64,000 nt of DNA from Leptolyngbya sp. CCY15150 (GTDB lineage Bacteria; Cyanobacteriota; Cyanobacteriia; RECH01), in NCBI RefSeq assembly GCF_016888135.1, contig NZ_JACSWB010000147.1, positions 124,001-188,000 of the forward strand. Direction: 5' to 3'. Below the pieces are notes generated by a model. That model did not search any database. It saw nothing but the letters and a program-made list of their open reading frames with translations, and was not told the origin of the DNA. Shown here piece after piece: positions 17,618-27,703 of the stretch (position 1 is the first letter of the stretch; the number at the start of each line of letters is the position of its first letter). The position numbers and the translations under genes are program-made.

Positions 17618-17809
17618 ATGGCTGCTAAAGGCGCTCGTCTCATTATTACGCTGGAATGTACGGAATGTCGCACCAACCCCGACAAGCGATCATCCGGCGT
17701 CTCTCGCTACACCACCTCCAAGAATCGGCGGAACACCACTGCCCGCTTGGAACTGAAGAAATATTGTCCGCACTGTAACAAGCATACGGTTCATAAAGAA
17801 ACCAAGTAA
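17618..17809 (+). CDS. rpmG: 50S ribosomal protein L33
   Basis: A 63-residue protein, [20 protein letters not shown] to [15 protein letters not shown]33 sits at the E site of the large subunit. The two CxxC pairs (C14/C17 and CPHC near residue 49) form the zinc ribbon of the zinc-containing L33 type. It heads the cluster rpmG-rpsR-RNase II that is common in cyanobacteria. Confidence 0.97.
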   Translation: MAAKGARLIITLECTECRTNPDKRSSGVSRYTTSKNRRNTTARLELKKYCPHCNKHTVHKETK

Positions 17810-17884
17810 TGCTGGGTCAGCGGCTGACCTATTTTGAACTGATATTTTCTGTGTTGATTGATTGGACTGAGTAATCGTATACCC

Positions 17885-18100
17885 ATGGCATATTATCGTC
17901 GTCGCGTTTCTCCCATTAACCCTAAAGATCCCATTGACTACAAAGATGTAGATCTGCTCCGTAAGTTTGTCACCGAGCGGGGCAAAATTCTGCCTCGTCG
18001 GATCACTGGCCTCACCGCCAAGCAGCAGCGTCAGCTCACCCGCTCGATTAAGCAAGCGCGCATTCTGGCTCTTTTGCCGTTCATCAACCGCGAAGGCTAG
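17885..18100 (+). CDS. rpsR: 30S ribosomal protein S18
   Basis: A 71-residue protein starting [20 protein letters not shown] and containing [18 protein letters not shown], the S18 signature. S18 binds next to S6 on the small-subunit platform. The ATG at 17885 fits the family; the open frame to 17858 does not. It is 75 bp after rpmG and very likely in the same transcript. Confidence 0.97.
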   Translation: MAYYRRRVSPINPKDPIDYKDVDLLRKFVTERGKILPRRITGLTAKQQRQLTRSIKQARILALLPFINREG

Positions 18101-18267
18101 GTTAGAGCTAGGCTATGGGGCAATATTGCCCTGTGCTCTAAGGTTAGGAGTCCGGTGAGGTGTACTCTAGGTAAGTCGGCAGCCGTTGCGCAGCCTCCTT
18201 GTTGTTTCTTCATCACGCTTGATGCAGTCAATATCGGTCAATCAGCAATCCCTCGGCAACCTCACCT

Positions 18268-20280
18268 ATGGATAAGGGCACTCTAGTTGAGTTTCGAGTC
18301 AGTGGCGATCGCCGTCTTGGGGTGGTTGACCACGCTGAAGGCAAAAAATGGGTGGTTGTCGATGATCGAGGGCTATCCCATACGCTGCATACTCGCCAAG
18401 TGACCTATGAGGTTACCGGGCAGACCTATAAAGCTGACCAACTGGAAGCATTTTGGGCCGGCATCCAATCCTACCTAGATCCCTCTAGCTTAGAAGTCGC
18501 CTGGGAGTTGCTCGTGGAGGATGGGGAAACAGTCGATCCATCGGAGATGGCCCTGCTGCTTTTTTCTGACCAAACTCCTGAGCTATGCTACGCGGCTCAC
18601 TGCTTGCTGTCCGATGACAAGCTGTACTTTAAGCAAAAGGGCGATCGCTACGAGCCACGCTCCGCTAGCCAAGTGGCAGAACTCAAGCATCAGTTCACCA
18701 TGGCCAGCCAGCGGGCCCAAGAGCGAGAGTCATTTTATGCAAGGATTCAGCAAGCCCTGCAGGGTGAGCCGGTAGAATGGCAAAAGAGCGATCGCCCTCG
18801 GATAGAAAGTCTAGAGCGATTTGCAACCCTAGGGGATGAAGCGATTCACCCAACTGCGGCCTTGGAGATACTAGCAGGGGTGGGCTACGCCGAAACGGCT
18901 GAAGCGGCATTTCAACTTTTGGTTGATCTGCAGCTTTGGGATCCGCACGAAAACCTTTTTGTGCGGCGCAGTCAGCTCCCCACGCAGTTTCCTAGCAAGG
19001 TTGTCGAAATGGCTCATAGCCGTCTGCTATCTCCCCCGCCCGATACGGATCCGGATCGACTCGATCTGACTCATCTAAAGACCTACACCGTTGATGATGA
19101 AAGTACGAGTGAGATTGACGATGGTCTGAGCCTAGAAACGTTAGATACTGGCATTCAGCGTCTTTGGGTTCACATTGCCGATCCCACCCGCTGGCTGTCC
19201 TTAGGCGATGATATTGACTTAGAAGCCCGCCGTCGCTGCACCACGGTCTATCTGCCGACGGGGATGGTGCCCATGTTTCCCTCGGAGCTAGCCACCGGGC
19301 CCATGAGCTTGGTGCAGGGCGAAATTTGTAATGCCCTAAGTTTCGGCGTGATTTTGGATGAAACGGGTGAGGTGATGGACTACACCATTGCCCCCAGTCT
19401 TGTGCGTCCCACCTATCGCCTCACCTACGATGATGTGGATGAGATGTTGGAACTAGGGGTGAAGGCTGAAGCTGAGCTAGAAGCGATCGCCCGTTGGGCA
19501 GATGTCCGTCAGGCTTGGCGCACATCCCAAGGTGCTATCTGCATTCGTATGCCAGAGTCATCCATCAAGGTGCAGGAAGACGAAATTATCATTCAAGTAC
19601 TGGATGATTCCCTGGCCCGTCGCTTGGTGGCTGAGATGATGATTTTGGCGGGGGAGGTGGCTGGCCGCTATGGTCAAGCCCATGGACTGCCCCTACCGTT
19701 TCGTGGGCAGCCCCAGCCTGAACTGCCTTCCGATGATGAGTTGATGCAGTTGCCGCCGGGATTGGTGCGGGAATGTGCCGTGCGGCGCTGTATGCCCCGC
19801 AGTGAAACAAGTATCTCGCCCATCCGCCACGCCAGCCTAGGTTTGGATACCTACACCCAGGTCACCTCTCCAATTCGTCGCTACACAGACCTGATTGCCC
19901 ACTTCCAGATTAAGGCCCACCTACGGGGCGACACACCTCCGATTGCGGCGAAGGAACTGGAAGATATGCTGCTGTCGGTGAGTTCCACCGCCTACGAGTC
20001 TACGCTGGTGGAGCGGCAAACCAATCGCTATTGGGGGCTAGAATACCTGCGTCGTCATCCGAATCAGTCTTGGTCGGCGCTGATCCTGCGATGGCTGCGG
20101 GAGCAGGACAATTTAGGGCTGATCCTCATTGAAGATTTAGGTTTAGAGTTGGCGATGCGCTTTAAGCGAGAGGTGGAGCTGGGGGATCATGTGGAAGTGA
20201 AGGCAAGCTATGTCGATCCTCGTAAAGACATCATCCAGTTTGTGGAGCTGCTGTCTGACCCCGCAACGGTGGCATCCTAG
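18268..20280 (+). CDS. RNase II/R-family 3'-5' exoribonuclease
   Basis: A 670-residue protein with the RNB catalytic domain at about residues 270-560: VDDESTSEIDDGLS (275-288), HIADPTRWL, GEICNALSFGV and the C-terminal TSPIRRYTDLIAHFQIKAHL. By alignment with E. coli RNase II, D201, D209 and D210 correspond to D276, D284 and D285, while D207 is replaced by E282. The N-terminal about 250 residues form an OB-type region with a helical domain, as in other cyanobacterial and plastid RNase II enzymes, and a C-terminal S1-like domain (about 590-665) closes the protein. It degrades single-stranded RNA. It follows rpsR by 167 bp on the same strand. Confidence 0.92.
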   Translation: MDKGTLVEFRVSGDRRLGVVDHAEGKKWVVVDDRGLSHTLHTRQVTYEVTGQTYKADQLEAFWAGIQSYLDPSSLEVAWELLVEDGETVDPSEMALLLFSDQTPELCYAAHCLLSDDKLYFKQKGDRYEPRSASQVAELKHQFTMASQRAQERESFYARIQQALQGEPVEWQKSDRPRIESLERFATLGDEAIHPTAALEILAGVGYAETAEAAFQLLVDLQLWDPHENLFVRRSQLPTQFPSKVVEMAHSRLLSPPPDTDPDRLDLTHLKTYTVDDESTSEIDDGLSLETLDTGIQRLWVHIADPTRWLSLGDDIDLEARRRCTTVYLPTGMVPMFPSELATGPMSLVQGEICNALSFGVILDETGEVMDYTIAPSLVRPTYRLTYDDVDEMLELGVKAEAELEAIARWADVRQAWRTSQGAICIRMPESSIKVQEDEIIIQVLDDSLARRLVAEMMILAGEVAGRYGQAHGLPLPFRGQPQPELPSDDELMQLPPGLVRECAVRRCMPRSETSISPIRHASLGLDTYTQVTSPIRRYTDLIAHFQIKAHLRGDTPPIAAKELEDMLLSVSSTAYESTLVERQTNRYWGLEYLRRHPNQSWSALILRWLREQDNLGLILIEDLGLELAMRFKREVELGDHVEVKASYVDPRKDIIQFVELLSDPATVAS

Positions 20281-20569
20281 CAGGGGCCCTCTATCGTTGA
20301 TGGCTGGTGAGTAAATCACGTAGATGCTAGATACTGCCAGCATTTAAGCTGGATTCGTTACCCGCACACCTGGTTTGCCTTGGTAAACTAGAGGTTAAAA
20401 CTGTAGGGGCGGGTGACGGATCTCTAGAGATCCATCAAGGATCGCTAAAGGATCGCTGCTGAACTTAGCGACTGTAGGGGTTGGGTAACAGCCAGCCGTT
20501 CCCAAACGATACGTTGAGCCGTCACGCACCGTCTGAGATCGTCCACTGCTGTATGACTGAATAAAATTC

Positions 20570-21148
20570 ATGACGCTTGCAGAAAGTTTCTTAGGGCTCC
20601 ATTCATCCATGTTGCTTGGGGTTTTTCCCCTCGATAGCATCCTGTCAACCCAAGGCATCATGGTGATGCTGCTGGTTGCCTATGCCGGAGCGATGTGGGT
20701 GTTTTTAACCAGTGCTCCCAAGGTATACACCGTGATGGTGTCGGATTTGGAGTTGGCCAAGCTGTTCTATGAGGGGATGCTAGACCTGCCGGCTGCCGAT
20801 GTGCCCCTCCAGTATTACTACAATTATGAACAAACTCTAGGGGCTGCCACCGATCCGCTCTACCTCTCAACGGCGAATCTCACCTCTCCAGCCACCACCC
20901 TCAACAACACAGAGGGGCTATGGTATCAGCTTAAGAAAAATACCCAGCTTCATATCATCTCGGGAGCGAGCTTGGGGCATAAAAATCGCCAGCGCCATGT
21001 GTGTTTTGACCATGACTGTCTAGAACAGTTGCTGCTGCGGGTGCAAACCCGTCGGCTCAAACATAAAATTCGCCGCGATGAACCGCTGAACTTCTTGGTG
21101 AAGGATTATGACGGTCGGGTGATTGAAATGGCAGAAATTGCCCGCTAA
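20570..21148 (+). CDS. VOC (glyoxalase-like) protein with N-terminal membrane helix
   Basis: A 192-residue protein. Residues about 27-48 (QGIMVMLLVAYAGAMWVFLT) are a probable membrane helix. The rest resembles one VOC/glyoxalase-like module: VYTVMVSDLELAKLFYEGML, then YYYNYEQTLG and, near the end, KDYDGRVIEMAE, where a metal-binding Glu usually stands. I know this as a conserved cyanobacterial protein annotated glyoxalase-like; the substrate is unknown. The start is uncertain: M14 or M32 would also work, and the family usually begins near the hydrophobic helix. Confidence 0.7.
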   Translation: MTLAESFLGLHSSMLLGVFPLDSILSTQGIMVMLLVAYAGAMWVFLTSAPKVYTVMVSDLELAKLFYEGMLDLPAADVPLQYYYNYEQTLGAATDPLYLSTANLTSPATTLNNTEGLWYQLKKNTQLHIISGASLGHKNRQRHVCFDHDCLEQLLLRVQTRRLKHKIRRDEPLNFLVKDYDGRVIEMAEIAR

Positions 21149-21447
21149 GGCCTAGGGCCGGCAAAGGAATTGGTGCCACTGGCGATGTTGCGCTGTCACG
21201 ACATTGGGAAGCTCCCCTAATAGGCGATCGCCAACGTTTGTTGCAACCAGAGGCGATGCGCAGCCACGATCTTACACATTTTCCGATCTGTGCCGGTGCA
21301 GGCTTGTCTTGAGGGCAAGACGGACGATGGCGAGCACGGGGTAATGGGCCCTCTTGCCGATCGCCCCTGGAGTGATCGGCCCTTGGGTAGAGATCATTGA
21401 GCTAGATGGCGCTGTATGGTGAGTCATCGGCAATCTAACGCGAACAC
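21149..21447. other. gap with no gene
   Basis: About 300 bp between two plus-strand genes with HIP1-like sites. No RNA, repeat or gene could be supported. Confidence 0.5.
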
Positions 21448-22257
21448 ATGAAAGGACTTCGGGATAAAACAGCCTTGGTGACGGGAGCCTCGTCGGGCAT
21501 TGGGCAGGCGATCGCCATTCGTCTAGCAGAGGAGGGCTGCAACATAGCGATCAACTACCGCAGCAGCCCAGGTGGAGCCCAAGATACCCTTGACGAGGCC
21601 ATGAAGCAGGCCTGTGATGATGTAGAAAAGTGCGGTGTGCGAGCCCTGCTGGTGCAGGGGGATGTCTCCAAAGAGGCTGATGTGGTGGCCGTGGTAGACC
21701 AGGTGGTTAAACACTTTGGGCAGCTCGACATCCTTGTCAACAATGCAGGGGTGCAAACCGAAAGTCCTTCCCATGATCTAGATGTAGACAGCTTCGACTG
21801 GGTGCTGAATGTCAACCTGCGGGGTGCTTTTCTATGTGCCCGCGAAACCATCAAGCACCTGCTTCACCACCAGCGCCCTGGCTCTATCATCAATGTTTCT
21901 AGCGTTCATGAAGTGATTCCTCGACCCCACTATCTCAGCTATTCCATCAGTAAAGGGGGCATGGGCAATCTCACCAAAACCCTAGCCCTAGAATATGCAA
22001 ACCAGAACATTCGGATTAATGGCATTGGCCCCGGAGCGACTGCAACTCCCATTAACGATGATTGGACGGAGGATGCAGACAAACGAGCCGTTGTAGAGAG
22101 TCATATTCCCATGGGTCGCGCGGGCACGCCAGAAGAGATGGCGGCAGCGGTGGCCTTTATGGCTTCTGATGAAGCTGCTTACATGACCGGACAAACGCTG
22201 TATATCGATGGAGGGCTGACGCTATACGCAGATTTCCAGGAAGCGTGGTCAGCCTAG
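21448..22257 (+). CDS. short-chain dehydrogenase/reductase
   Basis: A 269-residue classical SDR. The NAD(P) motif TGASSGIG is at 12-19, NNAG at 98-101, the catalytic Ser at 151/152 and the Y165-x3-K169 pair (YSISK). The C-terminal GQTLYIDGGLTLY is typical. Best resemblance is to the glucose 1-dehydrogenase group: the usual NYRSS after beta-2, which favours NADP because of the Arg, and a 269-residue length. Substrate and pathway are not shown by the neighbours; it is a single gene between the VOC gene and the convergent aspartate kinase. Confidence 0.9.
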   Translation: MKGLRDKTALVTGASSGIGQAIAIRLAEEGCNIAINYRSSPGGAQDTLDEAMKQACDDVEKCGVRALLVQGDVSKEADVVAVVDQVVKHFGQLDILVNNAGVQTESPSHDLDVDSFDWVLNVNLRGAFLCARETIKHLLHHQRPGSIINVSSVHEVIPRPHYLSYSISKGGMGNLTKTLALEYANQNIRINGIGPGATATPINDDWTEDADKRAVVESHIPMGRAGTPEEMAAAVAFMASDEAAYMTGQTLYIDGGLTLYADFQEAWSA

Positions 22258-22466
22258 GGGCAGATGCAAGCATGACTGAATGTTGATCTGAAACGGGGCA
22301 TAGTCCACGGCGCGTTCATCGTTGTCGGGCTCACGGTTCCCGTATATGTAGCAGGAGTCAGATGGGCTAGGACATCTAGAGATTAGGATAGGCTGAACCC
22401 GCGAGGCGAGTTTAGTTTCATACGATATCTCATGCCGCGATGTCTCGTCGCCGGGGTGCTGTAATG

Positions 22467-24281
22467 CTAGGCAGGAACCTGGATTCGTTGGCTACCGGAG
22501 AGCCCAAAGGCGGCATGAACCGCTTGCAGAGCCTGGACGCCTTCCTCTTCAGAAACTAGGCAGCTAATCTTGATTTCTGACGTGGCGATCATCTGGATAT
22601 TAATATCCTGCTTGGCCAGCGCTTGAAACATTTTGGCAGCCACGCCAGGACGGTGAACCATGCCCATGCCCACCACACTCACCTTGGCGATCGCTGGATC
22701 AACAAGCACTTCTCCATAGCCTAGCTCCGCCTGATCGGCCCGCAGAACCTGTTGAGCCATCTCGGCATCGGCTTGAGTGACGGTGAAGGCGATGTCGCGG
22801 GTGGTCGTCCCGTCTAGAAGACGACATCGCTGGGACTGAATGATCATGTCTACACTAACGCCATGGGTGGCCAAGCGCGTGAAAATTTGGGCGGCCATGC
22901 CGGGGCGATCGGGGACAGAGCGCACGGCTAAGCGGGCCTGGTTGCGATCGAGGGCAGCCCCGCGTACCGGGGGAAAATCCGCTTCAGGGACGGGGGTGGA
23001 GGAATGGGAGGCTAGGGTCGAACTGGCGATATGGAAGGCATCACAGAGGGCTTCCACGGCGCGATCGCAGTCGTCTCGGGCGATCGCACAGCTCACCTTT
23101 ACTTCCGAGGTGGAAATCATTTGAATGTTCACTCCTGCCTTGGCTAAGGTGGTGAACATCTGCGCCGCCACACCGGGGCGGCCAATCATGCCGGCTCCGG
23201 CAATACTCACCTTCGCCATCTGGGCTTGTACCATCACCTCGGCTTCATCTAAGGCAGCGTCATGACTGCGGAGGGAGGGAGCGATCGCTTCGGCCACCGC
23301 TTCAGCTTGATTCAGGGACGACTGGGTGACGGTAAAGGCAATATCGTTGGTGTTGCCCTCATGGATAGACTGAATGACTAGGTCAACATCCAAATCCTGC
23401 AGGGCAATTTCTCCAAAGAGGCGGGCGGCAATGCCTGGATGATCGGGCACGCGCAGTAAGGCAACCTTGGCTTGGTTGGTATCGAGTTCTACGGCATCGA
23501 CAGGATGGGCGATTTCTAAGCCCTCTAGCGATCGCCCTTCGTTGAACGGTGAGACAACCCTGGTGCCCGGTTCATCCGTCCAGCTAGAGCGCACCACCAG
23601 CATGACCCCATAGTTCCGGGCAATTTCCACGGCCCGAGGATGCAAGACCTTGGCTCCGAGGCTGGCCAGCTCTAGCATTTCATCGCAGGTGATTTCATCC
23701 ATGAGCTGAGCATCGGGCACCAAGCGCGGATCGGTGGTCAAAATGCCCGGCACGTCGGTATAGATCTCGCAAACATCGGCCCGCAGCGCGGCGGCCAGGG
23801 CAACAGCGGAGGTGTCGGATCCGCCCCGCCCTAAGGTAGTAATTTCTAAATCTGTGCTGTTGCTGATGCCTTGAAAGCCGGCAACCACAACGACCTTACC
23901 GTCAAGCAAGCAGCGCTCGACCCGCTCTGGGTCAATGTTGAGAATGCGGGCTCGGGTATGCTCTGCCTCGGTGACAATGCCCACCTGCGCCCCTGTGAGA
24001 GAAATGGCCGGCTGCCCCAATTCCTGAAGCGCCATGCTCAAGAGGGCGATCGAGACCTGCTCGCCTGTGGAGAGCAGCATATCCATTTCGCGGCGGCTGG
24101 GTTGGGCAGAAATATCGTGGGCGAGTTTCACCAATCCATCGGTGGTTTTGCCCATGGCAGAGACCACCACCACCACCGAATGCCCTTGGGCAACGGTTTT
24201 CTGGACACGTTTGGCAACCGCTTGGATCCGTTCGACCGTTCCAACGGATGTCCCACCATATTTCTGCACAATCAGCGACAT
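22467..24281 (-). CDS. lysC: aspartate kinase with four ACT domains
   Basis: A 604-residue protein. It phosphorylates aspartate in the first step of lysine, threonine and methionine synthesis. The kinase domain (about 1-250) begins [20 protein letters not shown] and contains [15 protein letters not shown]. Instead of the usual two, four ACT domains follow (about 255-600), seen as two copies of the pair [17 protein letters not shown] / [19 protein letters not shown] and [18 protein letters not shown] / [19 protein letters not shown]. This duplicated regulatory half is known from cyanobacterial aspartate kinases and responds to Lys and Thr. I chose ATG 24281; the open frame to 24356 is not conserved in character. 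Confidence 0.95.
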   Translation of the reverse strand: MSLIVQKYGGTSVGTVERIQAVAKRVQKTVAQGHSVVVVVSAMGKTTDGLVKLAHDISAQPSRREMDMLLSTGEQVSIALLSMALQELGQPAISLTGAQVGIVTEAEHTRARILNIDPERVERCLLDGKVVVVAGFQGISNSTDLEITTLGRGGSDTSAVALAAALRADVCEIYTDVPGILTTDPRLVPDAQLMDEITCDEMLELASLGAKVLHPRAVEIARNYGVMLVVRSSWTDEPGTRVVSPFNEGRSLEGLEIAHPVDAVELDTNQAKVALLRVPDHPGIAARLFGEIALQDLDVDLVIQSIHEGNTNDIAFTVTQSSLNQAEAVAEAIAPSLRSHDAALDEAEVMVQAQMAKVSIAGAGMIGRPGVAAQMFTTLAKAGVNIQMISTSEVKVSCAIARDDCDRAVEALCDAFHIASSTLASHSSTPVPEADFPPVRGAALDRNQARLAVRSVPDRPGMAAQIFTRLATHGVSVDMIIQSQRCRLLDGTTTRDIAFTVTQADAEMAQQVLRADQAELGYGEVLVDPAIAKVSVVGMGMVHRPGVAAKMFQALAKQDINIQMIATSEIKISCLVSEEEGVQALQAVHAAFGLSGSQRIQVPA

Positions 24282-24424
24282 AGCCTTGCTCACCCCATCC
24301 ACAATCCAAGACCACAATCCAAGAAAAAAAGCATTGAAGGACAAAATCTCCCCCAATGCTAGACAGGAGTTGGGCCAAATTCAAGACATTTGATTCATGA
24401 CCGTAACCTGCAAACGACGATCCA

Positions 24425-24538
24425 TCATGAATCGTTGGATTGCTTACTCGCTGTCTGAATGTAAAGAATTAATAAGAAGACGGTGGGTACTAGCACGAAT
24501 AGAATCGTTGCAATGAACCCAAGATCATTAGTTTCCAT
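24425..24538 (-). CDS. psbM: photosystem II protein M
   Basis: A 37-residue protein: [20 protein letters not shown] continued by [13 protein letters not shown]. This is the PsbM pattern, with one transmembrane helix at about 7-28. PsbM lies at the dimer interface of photosystem II. It is 143 bp upstream of lysC and 184 bp downstream of the ferredoxin gene, all on the minus strand; a terminator separates it from the ferredoxin gene, so it has its own promoter. Confidence 0.95.
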   Translation of the reverse strand: METNDLGFIATILFVLVPTVFLLILYIQTASKQSNDS

Positions 24539-24680
24539 TCAATCTAGCCTCTCTAAAGCACAGCTTATTTTATAGACCTAGGGTTAAGAATATCATTCCA
24601 CCTGATCAGAAGTGACCTTGCTCAGCCAGTTTTCTATTAGTTTCCTAGATGTTTTTTGATGAGTTGCCGAAAACGTCGGT

Positions 24681-24711
24681 AAAAGCTGGGCATGGAGATG
24701 CCACACCCAGC
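24681..24711 (-). terminator. intrinsic terminator of the ferredoxin gene
   Basis: On the minus strand GCTGGGTGTGG and CCATGCCCAGC form an 11-bp stem (two G-U pairs) with a CATCT loop, followed by TTTT. It ends 11 bp from the stop of the ferredoxin gene. Confidence 0.8.
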
Positions 24712-24722
24712 ATGATCAACGG

Positions 24723-25019
24723 CTAGGGCTTGGTGCGGATGCTCACGTCACCATTGACCAAGGTTTGGCAGGCTAGGCGATAGCTATCGGGTTTGCGCTT
24801 CAGCTTGCGCTTTTCGGCTTCGGTGCGGGGGGAGAGATTATCCATGCCGTCCACAACTTCTACAATGCAGGTGCCACATTGCCCATAGCCGCCGCAGTTC
24901 AACAGCTTGCCGGTAAATTTATAGAGATCGATATTATTTTCGAGGGTCTTGAGTCTCAAATTTGCGCCATCCGCGACAATTGCTTCCTGTTGTTCGTTGA
25001 CAAACGTAATGGTAGCCAT
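24723..25019 (-). CDS. [2Fe-2S] ferredoxin
   Basis: A 98-residue soluble protein with the 2Fe-2S pattern C42-x5-C48-x2-C51 and C84 ([11 protein letters not shown] and LACQT). The spacing and the basic C-terminal half ([15 protein letters not shown]) differ from PetF, so it belongs to the divergent ferredoxins of cyanobacteria, not to the main photosynthetic electron carrier. The partner is unknown. It has its own terminator and lies upstream of psbM. Confidence 0.88.
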   Translation of the reverse strand: MATITFVNEQQEAIVADGANLRLKTLENNIDLYKFTGKLLNCGGYGQCGTCIVEVVDGMDNLSPRTEAEKRKLKRKPDSYRLACQTLVNGDVSIRTKP

Positions 25020-25430
25020 AAATCAAATGCTTCCTCTAGAGTAGTCGCCTCAAGCGATTTTATGCTTAAGGAGGGGGGTGATGAATACCCGCTCAATGTA
25101 GTGCCTCATCTGGCTTCATATTTTGCCACACTTTCGTGGGAGGCTCGGGGGCGATCGCCCTCTTGGGGGCTAATCATCACACCGGTGTGGAAGCCCTGCT
25201 CATCGACGGATCCTCGCGGCTATGGGGGTGGTGCCCTAGGGAGCCTGTAACAATTGTCTTGTTTGTGCTGACTATGACGACGGCTGCCATCCTATTCATG
25301 CTCAAATTAAGATGAGACATCTATCACGATCCGTCGCAGTTTTTTCCCAGGGCCGCAGGCTTAGGGGGCGACGGGATCATCGGGTTTCGTTTCAGGGCCA
25401 TCTTCAAGACATCTGCCTCTGTCTCTACCT
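25020..25430. other. gap between ferredoxin and cyclase genes
   Basis: About 410 bp between divergent genes, with a HIP1 site near 25152. No gene or RNA seen; promoters of both genes must lie here. Confidence 0.5.
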
Positions 25431-27536
25431 ATGACTACAACTCAGCAGCGGATTTCGGTCTGGAGTGGGCGCAGTCTAGGTCTGATCCTAGCGCTGGCGA
25501 TCGCCTACTGGGGAGCGGGTCAGTTGGTTTTTCGGTTTATCTCCCTACCGGGTGGTATTACGCCGGTTTGGCCCTCGTCGGGCATTGGGCTAGCGGCGGT
25601 GTTTCTCTTTGGCTGGCGGGTGGCACCGGGGATTGCCTTGGGCGTGATCATGCTCCTCACTCACACCCAGGATGTCAGTCCGCTGGTGATTCTGGTGCAG
25701 GGGGCGATCGCTCTGGGATCATCCCTAGAGGCTGGTTTTGCCGCTCAGGTGATGCGGCGGCTGATTCCTTCCCAAACTCCCCTAACGCGATCGCGGGACG
25801 CGTTTCGGTTTGTGGTGATTGTCTTTGCAGCTCCGGTGATCGGGGCCACCATGGGTACGGCCAGCAGTTGCTTGGCTGGATTGAACCCTTGGTCTGATTT
25901 TTTGGCGATTTGGGGAAGTTGGTGGATCTCCAATGCCTTCGGGATGTTGATTGTGGCTCCCACCTTAATCAGTTGGTATGTCCAGTTTCCCCGCGATCGC
26001 CAGTTGGCCAACCTACCGCCGCTAAGAACCGATCGCCTGCTGGAAGGATTTGCCATGCTGATGATGGCGGCGGCGGTGAGCTACATCGTGTTCCAGTTTT
26101 CTTTGCCCGTGGAATACGTGCTGATCCCCATTTTGATTTGGACGACATTTCGCTTAGGACTGGCGATCGCCACGGGGTTGGTGATCATCATTTCTGGGAT
26201 TGCGATCGCGGGCACGGCGAATGGTCTCGGCCCCTTTGTGCAAGCGTTGCGACCCCAGTGGCTGTCGCTGCTCTTGCTCCAGGCCTTCATCGGTGTGGTC
26301 ACCTTGACGGTGTTGGTGTTGTCGGCGGTGATTGCGGAGCGCCAAGCGGCTAACTACCAACGTATCCAGGCTAATCAGTCTTTGGCCGCGATGGCGGAGG
26401 ATCTGAAGATTGCGAACCAGGCGCTAGCGCAGGCGAATGGTGTGTTGGAACATCGGGTGGAAGAGCGTACCCAAGATTTATATTTTTCAGAAGACAAGTT
26501 TGCCAAGGTGTTTGGTGCCAGCCCCAACCCAATTATCATCAGTCGGCTCATGGATGGCGTAATTTTAGACGTCAACGCCAGTTTTCTAGCTCTATCGGGC
26601 TATGAGCGCGCTCAAATTGTGGGGTGCAGCGCCTTAGATCTGGGCATCTGGGTTGATCCTGAGCTGCGATCGCGCTTGGTGGAGCAGCTTCAGCAGTGGG
26701 GAGCCACCCGTGACTATGAAGCCGAATTTCGCATTGCCTCTGGTGCGGTGCGCTATGGGCTGCTGTCGGCAGAAATTATTACCCTAGATGGGCAAAGCTG
26801 TTTGCTCACCTTGGTGAATGATATTACCGAGCGCAAACAGGCCGAGCTAGACCTGCGGCTAGAGCAGGAAAAATCAGAACGTCTGCTGTTGAATATTCTG
26901 CCCCAGTCCATTGCCGATCGCCTGAAGCAAAACCCGTCCAACAATCGCATCTCTGGAGCGGCGATCGCTGAGCACTACGACGAGGTGACGATCCTGTTTG
27001 CCGATATCGTCGGCTTTACCCAACTATCGTCCCATCTACCGCCGATGGAGTTGGTGAACCTGCTCAACAGTATCTTTTCGACGTTCGACCAGCTTGCAGA
27101 ACAGTTGGGGCTCGAAAAAATCAAAACTATTGGCGATGCCTATATGGTGGCGGCGGGGCTGCCCAATCCTCGGTCTGACCATGCGGAAGCGATCGCCGAT
27201 ATGGCCTTGGAAATGACGGCTGCCATGCAGCGCTTTGAGCAAGACCTGCAGTTTGACCTCAAGCTACGGATTGGCATCAACAGCGGCATTGTGGTCGCCG
27301 GTGTGATTGGGCAAAAGAAGTTTATTTATGACCTTTGGGGCGATGCGGTCAACATTGCCAGCCGCATGGAGTCGTTGGGAGAACCCGGCGGCATTCAAGT
27401 CACCCAAGCGACCCGCGATCGCCTCGCCCCTCTCTATGACCTGCGTGACCGGGGCGCGATCGCTGTGAAAGGCAAGGGCACTATGGAAACCTATTGGCTG
27501 GTGGGTCGAAAAGCGATCGCCCCGGCGACGGTCTAG
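25431..27536 (+). CDS. MASE1-PAS-adenylate cyclase
   Basis: A 701-residue membrane sensor cyclase. Residues about 15-300 form a MASE1-type sensory domain with about eight helices (start SLGLILALAIAYWGAGQLV, then GGITPVWPSSGIGLAAVFLF). A coiled coil (about 305-350) and a PAS domain (about 355-470, FGASPNPIIISRLMDGVILD) lead to a class III cyclase domain (about 515-690): VTILFADIVGFTQLSSH has the first metal Asp, and EKIKTIGDAYM and DLWGDAVNIASRM carry the Lys and Asp that select ATP; so it makes cAMP, not cGMP. The signal for MASE1 and PAS is unknown. The stop codon is part of the left end of the MITE-like element at 27533-27679. Confidence 0.9.
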   Translation: MTTTQQRISVWSGRSLGLILALAIAYWGAGQLVFRFISLPGGITPVWPSSGIGLAAVFLFGWRVAPGIALGVIMLLTHTQDVSPLVILVQGAIALGSSLEAGFAAQVMRRLIPSQTPLTRSRDAFRFVVIVFAAPVIGATMGTASSCLAGLNPWSDFLAIWGSWWISNAFGMLIVAPTLISWYVQFPRDRQLANLPPLRTDRLLEGFAMLMMAAAVSYIVFQFSLPVEYVLIPILIWTTFRLGLAIATGLVIIISGIAIAGTANGLGPFVQALRPQWLSLLLLQAFIGVVTLTVLVLSAVIAERQAANYQRIQANQSLAAMAEDLKIANQALAQANGVLEHRVEERTQDLYFSEDKFAKVFGASPNPIIISRLMDGVILDVNASFLALSGYERAQIVGCSALDLGIWVDPELRSRLVEQLQQWGATRDYEAEFRIASGAVRYGLLSAEIITLDGQSCLLTLVNDITERKQAELDLRLEQEKSERLLLNILPQSIADRLKQNPSNNRISGAAIAEHYDEVTILFADIVGFTQLSSHLPPMELVNLLNSIFSTFDQLAEQLGLEKIKTIGDAYMVAAGLPNPRSDHAEAIADMALEMTAAMQRFEQDLQFDLKLRIGINSGIVVAGVIGQKKFIYDLWGDAVNIASRMESLGEPGGIQVTQATRDRLAPLYDLRDRGAIAVKGKGTMETYWLVGRKAIAPATV

Positions 27537-27679
27537 TATCAAATCCGGTGAGACCTACGATTCATTCAGGGCTTGAGCAGTACCCGCATGTCTGTCGCCC
27601 CCTTGGTAAGGGGGCGGCGAAGCGGGGGATCGAGAGCAGGATGTTGCAGCCATGACCCTTCAACCGAATTTGATACTAG
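27533..27679. mobile_element. MITE-like element with 17-bp inverted ends
   Basis: Ends CTAGTATCAAATCCGGT (27533-27549) and ACCGAATTTGATACTAG (27663-27679) are inverted repeats with one mismatch in 17. The 147-bp interior carries no gene but a hairpin-forming GCCCCCTTGGTAAGGGGGC. The left end contains the stop codon TAG of the cyclase gene. Size and ends fit a miniature element moved in trans, perhaps by an IS630-type transposase that targets TA; this assignment is inference. Confidence 0.65.
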
Positions 27680-27703
27680 CGACGACTGGGGATCATAGAA
27701 CCG

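Noticed and set aside
20395-20661. 88-residue frame on the minus strand before the VOC gene
   Set aside because: Overlaps the start of the VOC gene in the opposite sense and has no family pattern.
24282-24356. Longer aspartate kinase start
   Set aside because: Aspartate kinases begin with the [10 protein letters not shown] strand; the extension is hydrophobic leader sequence.
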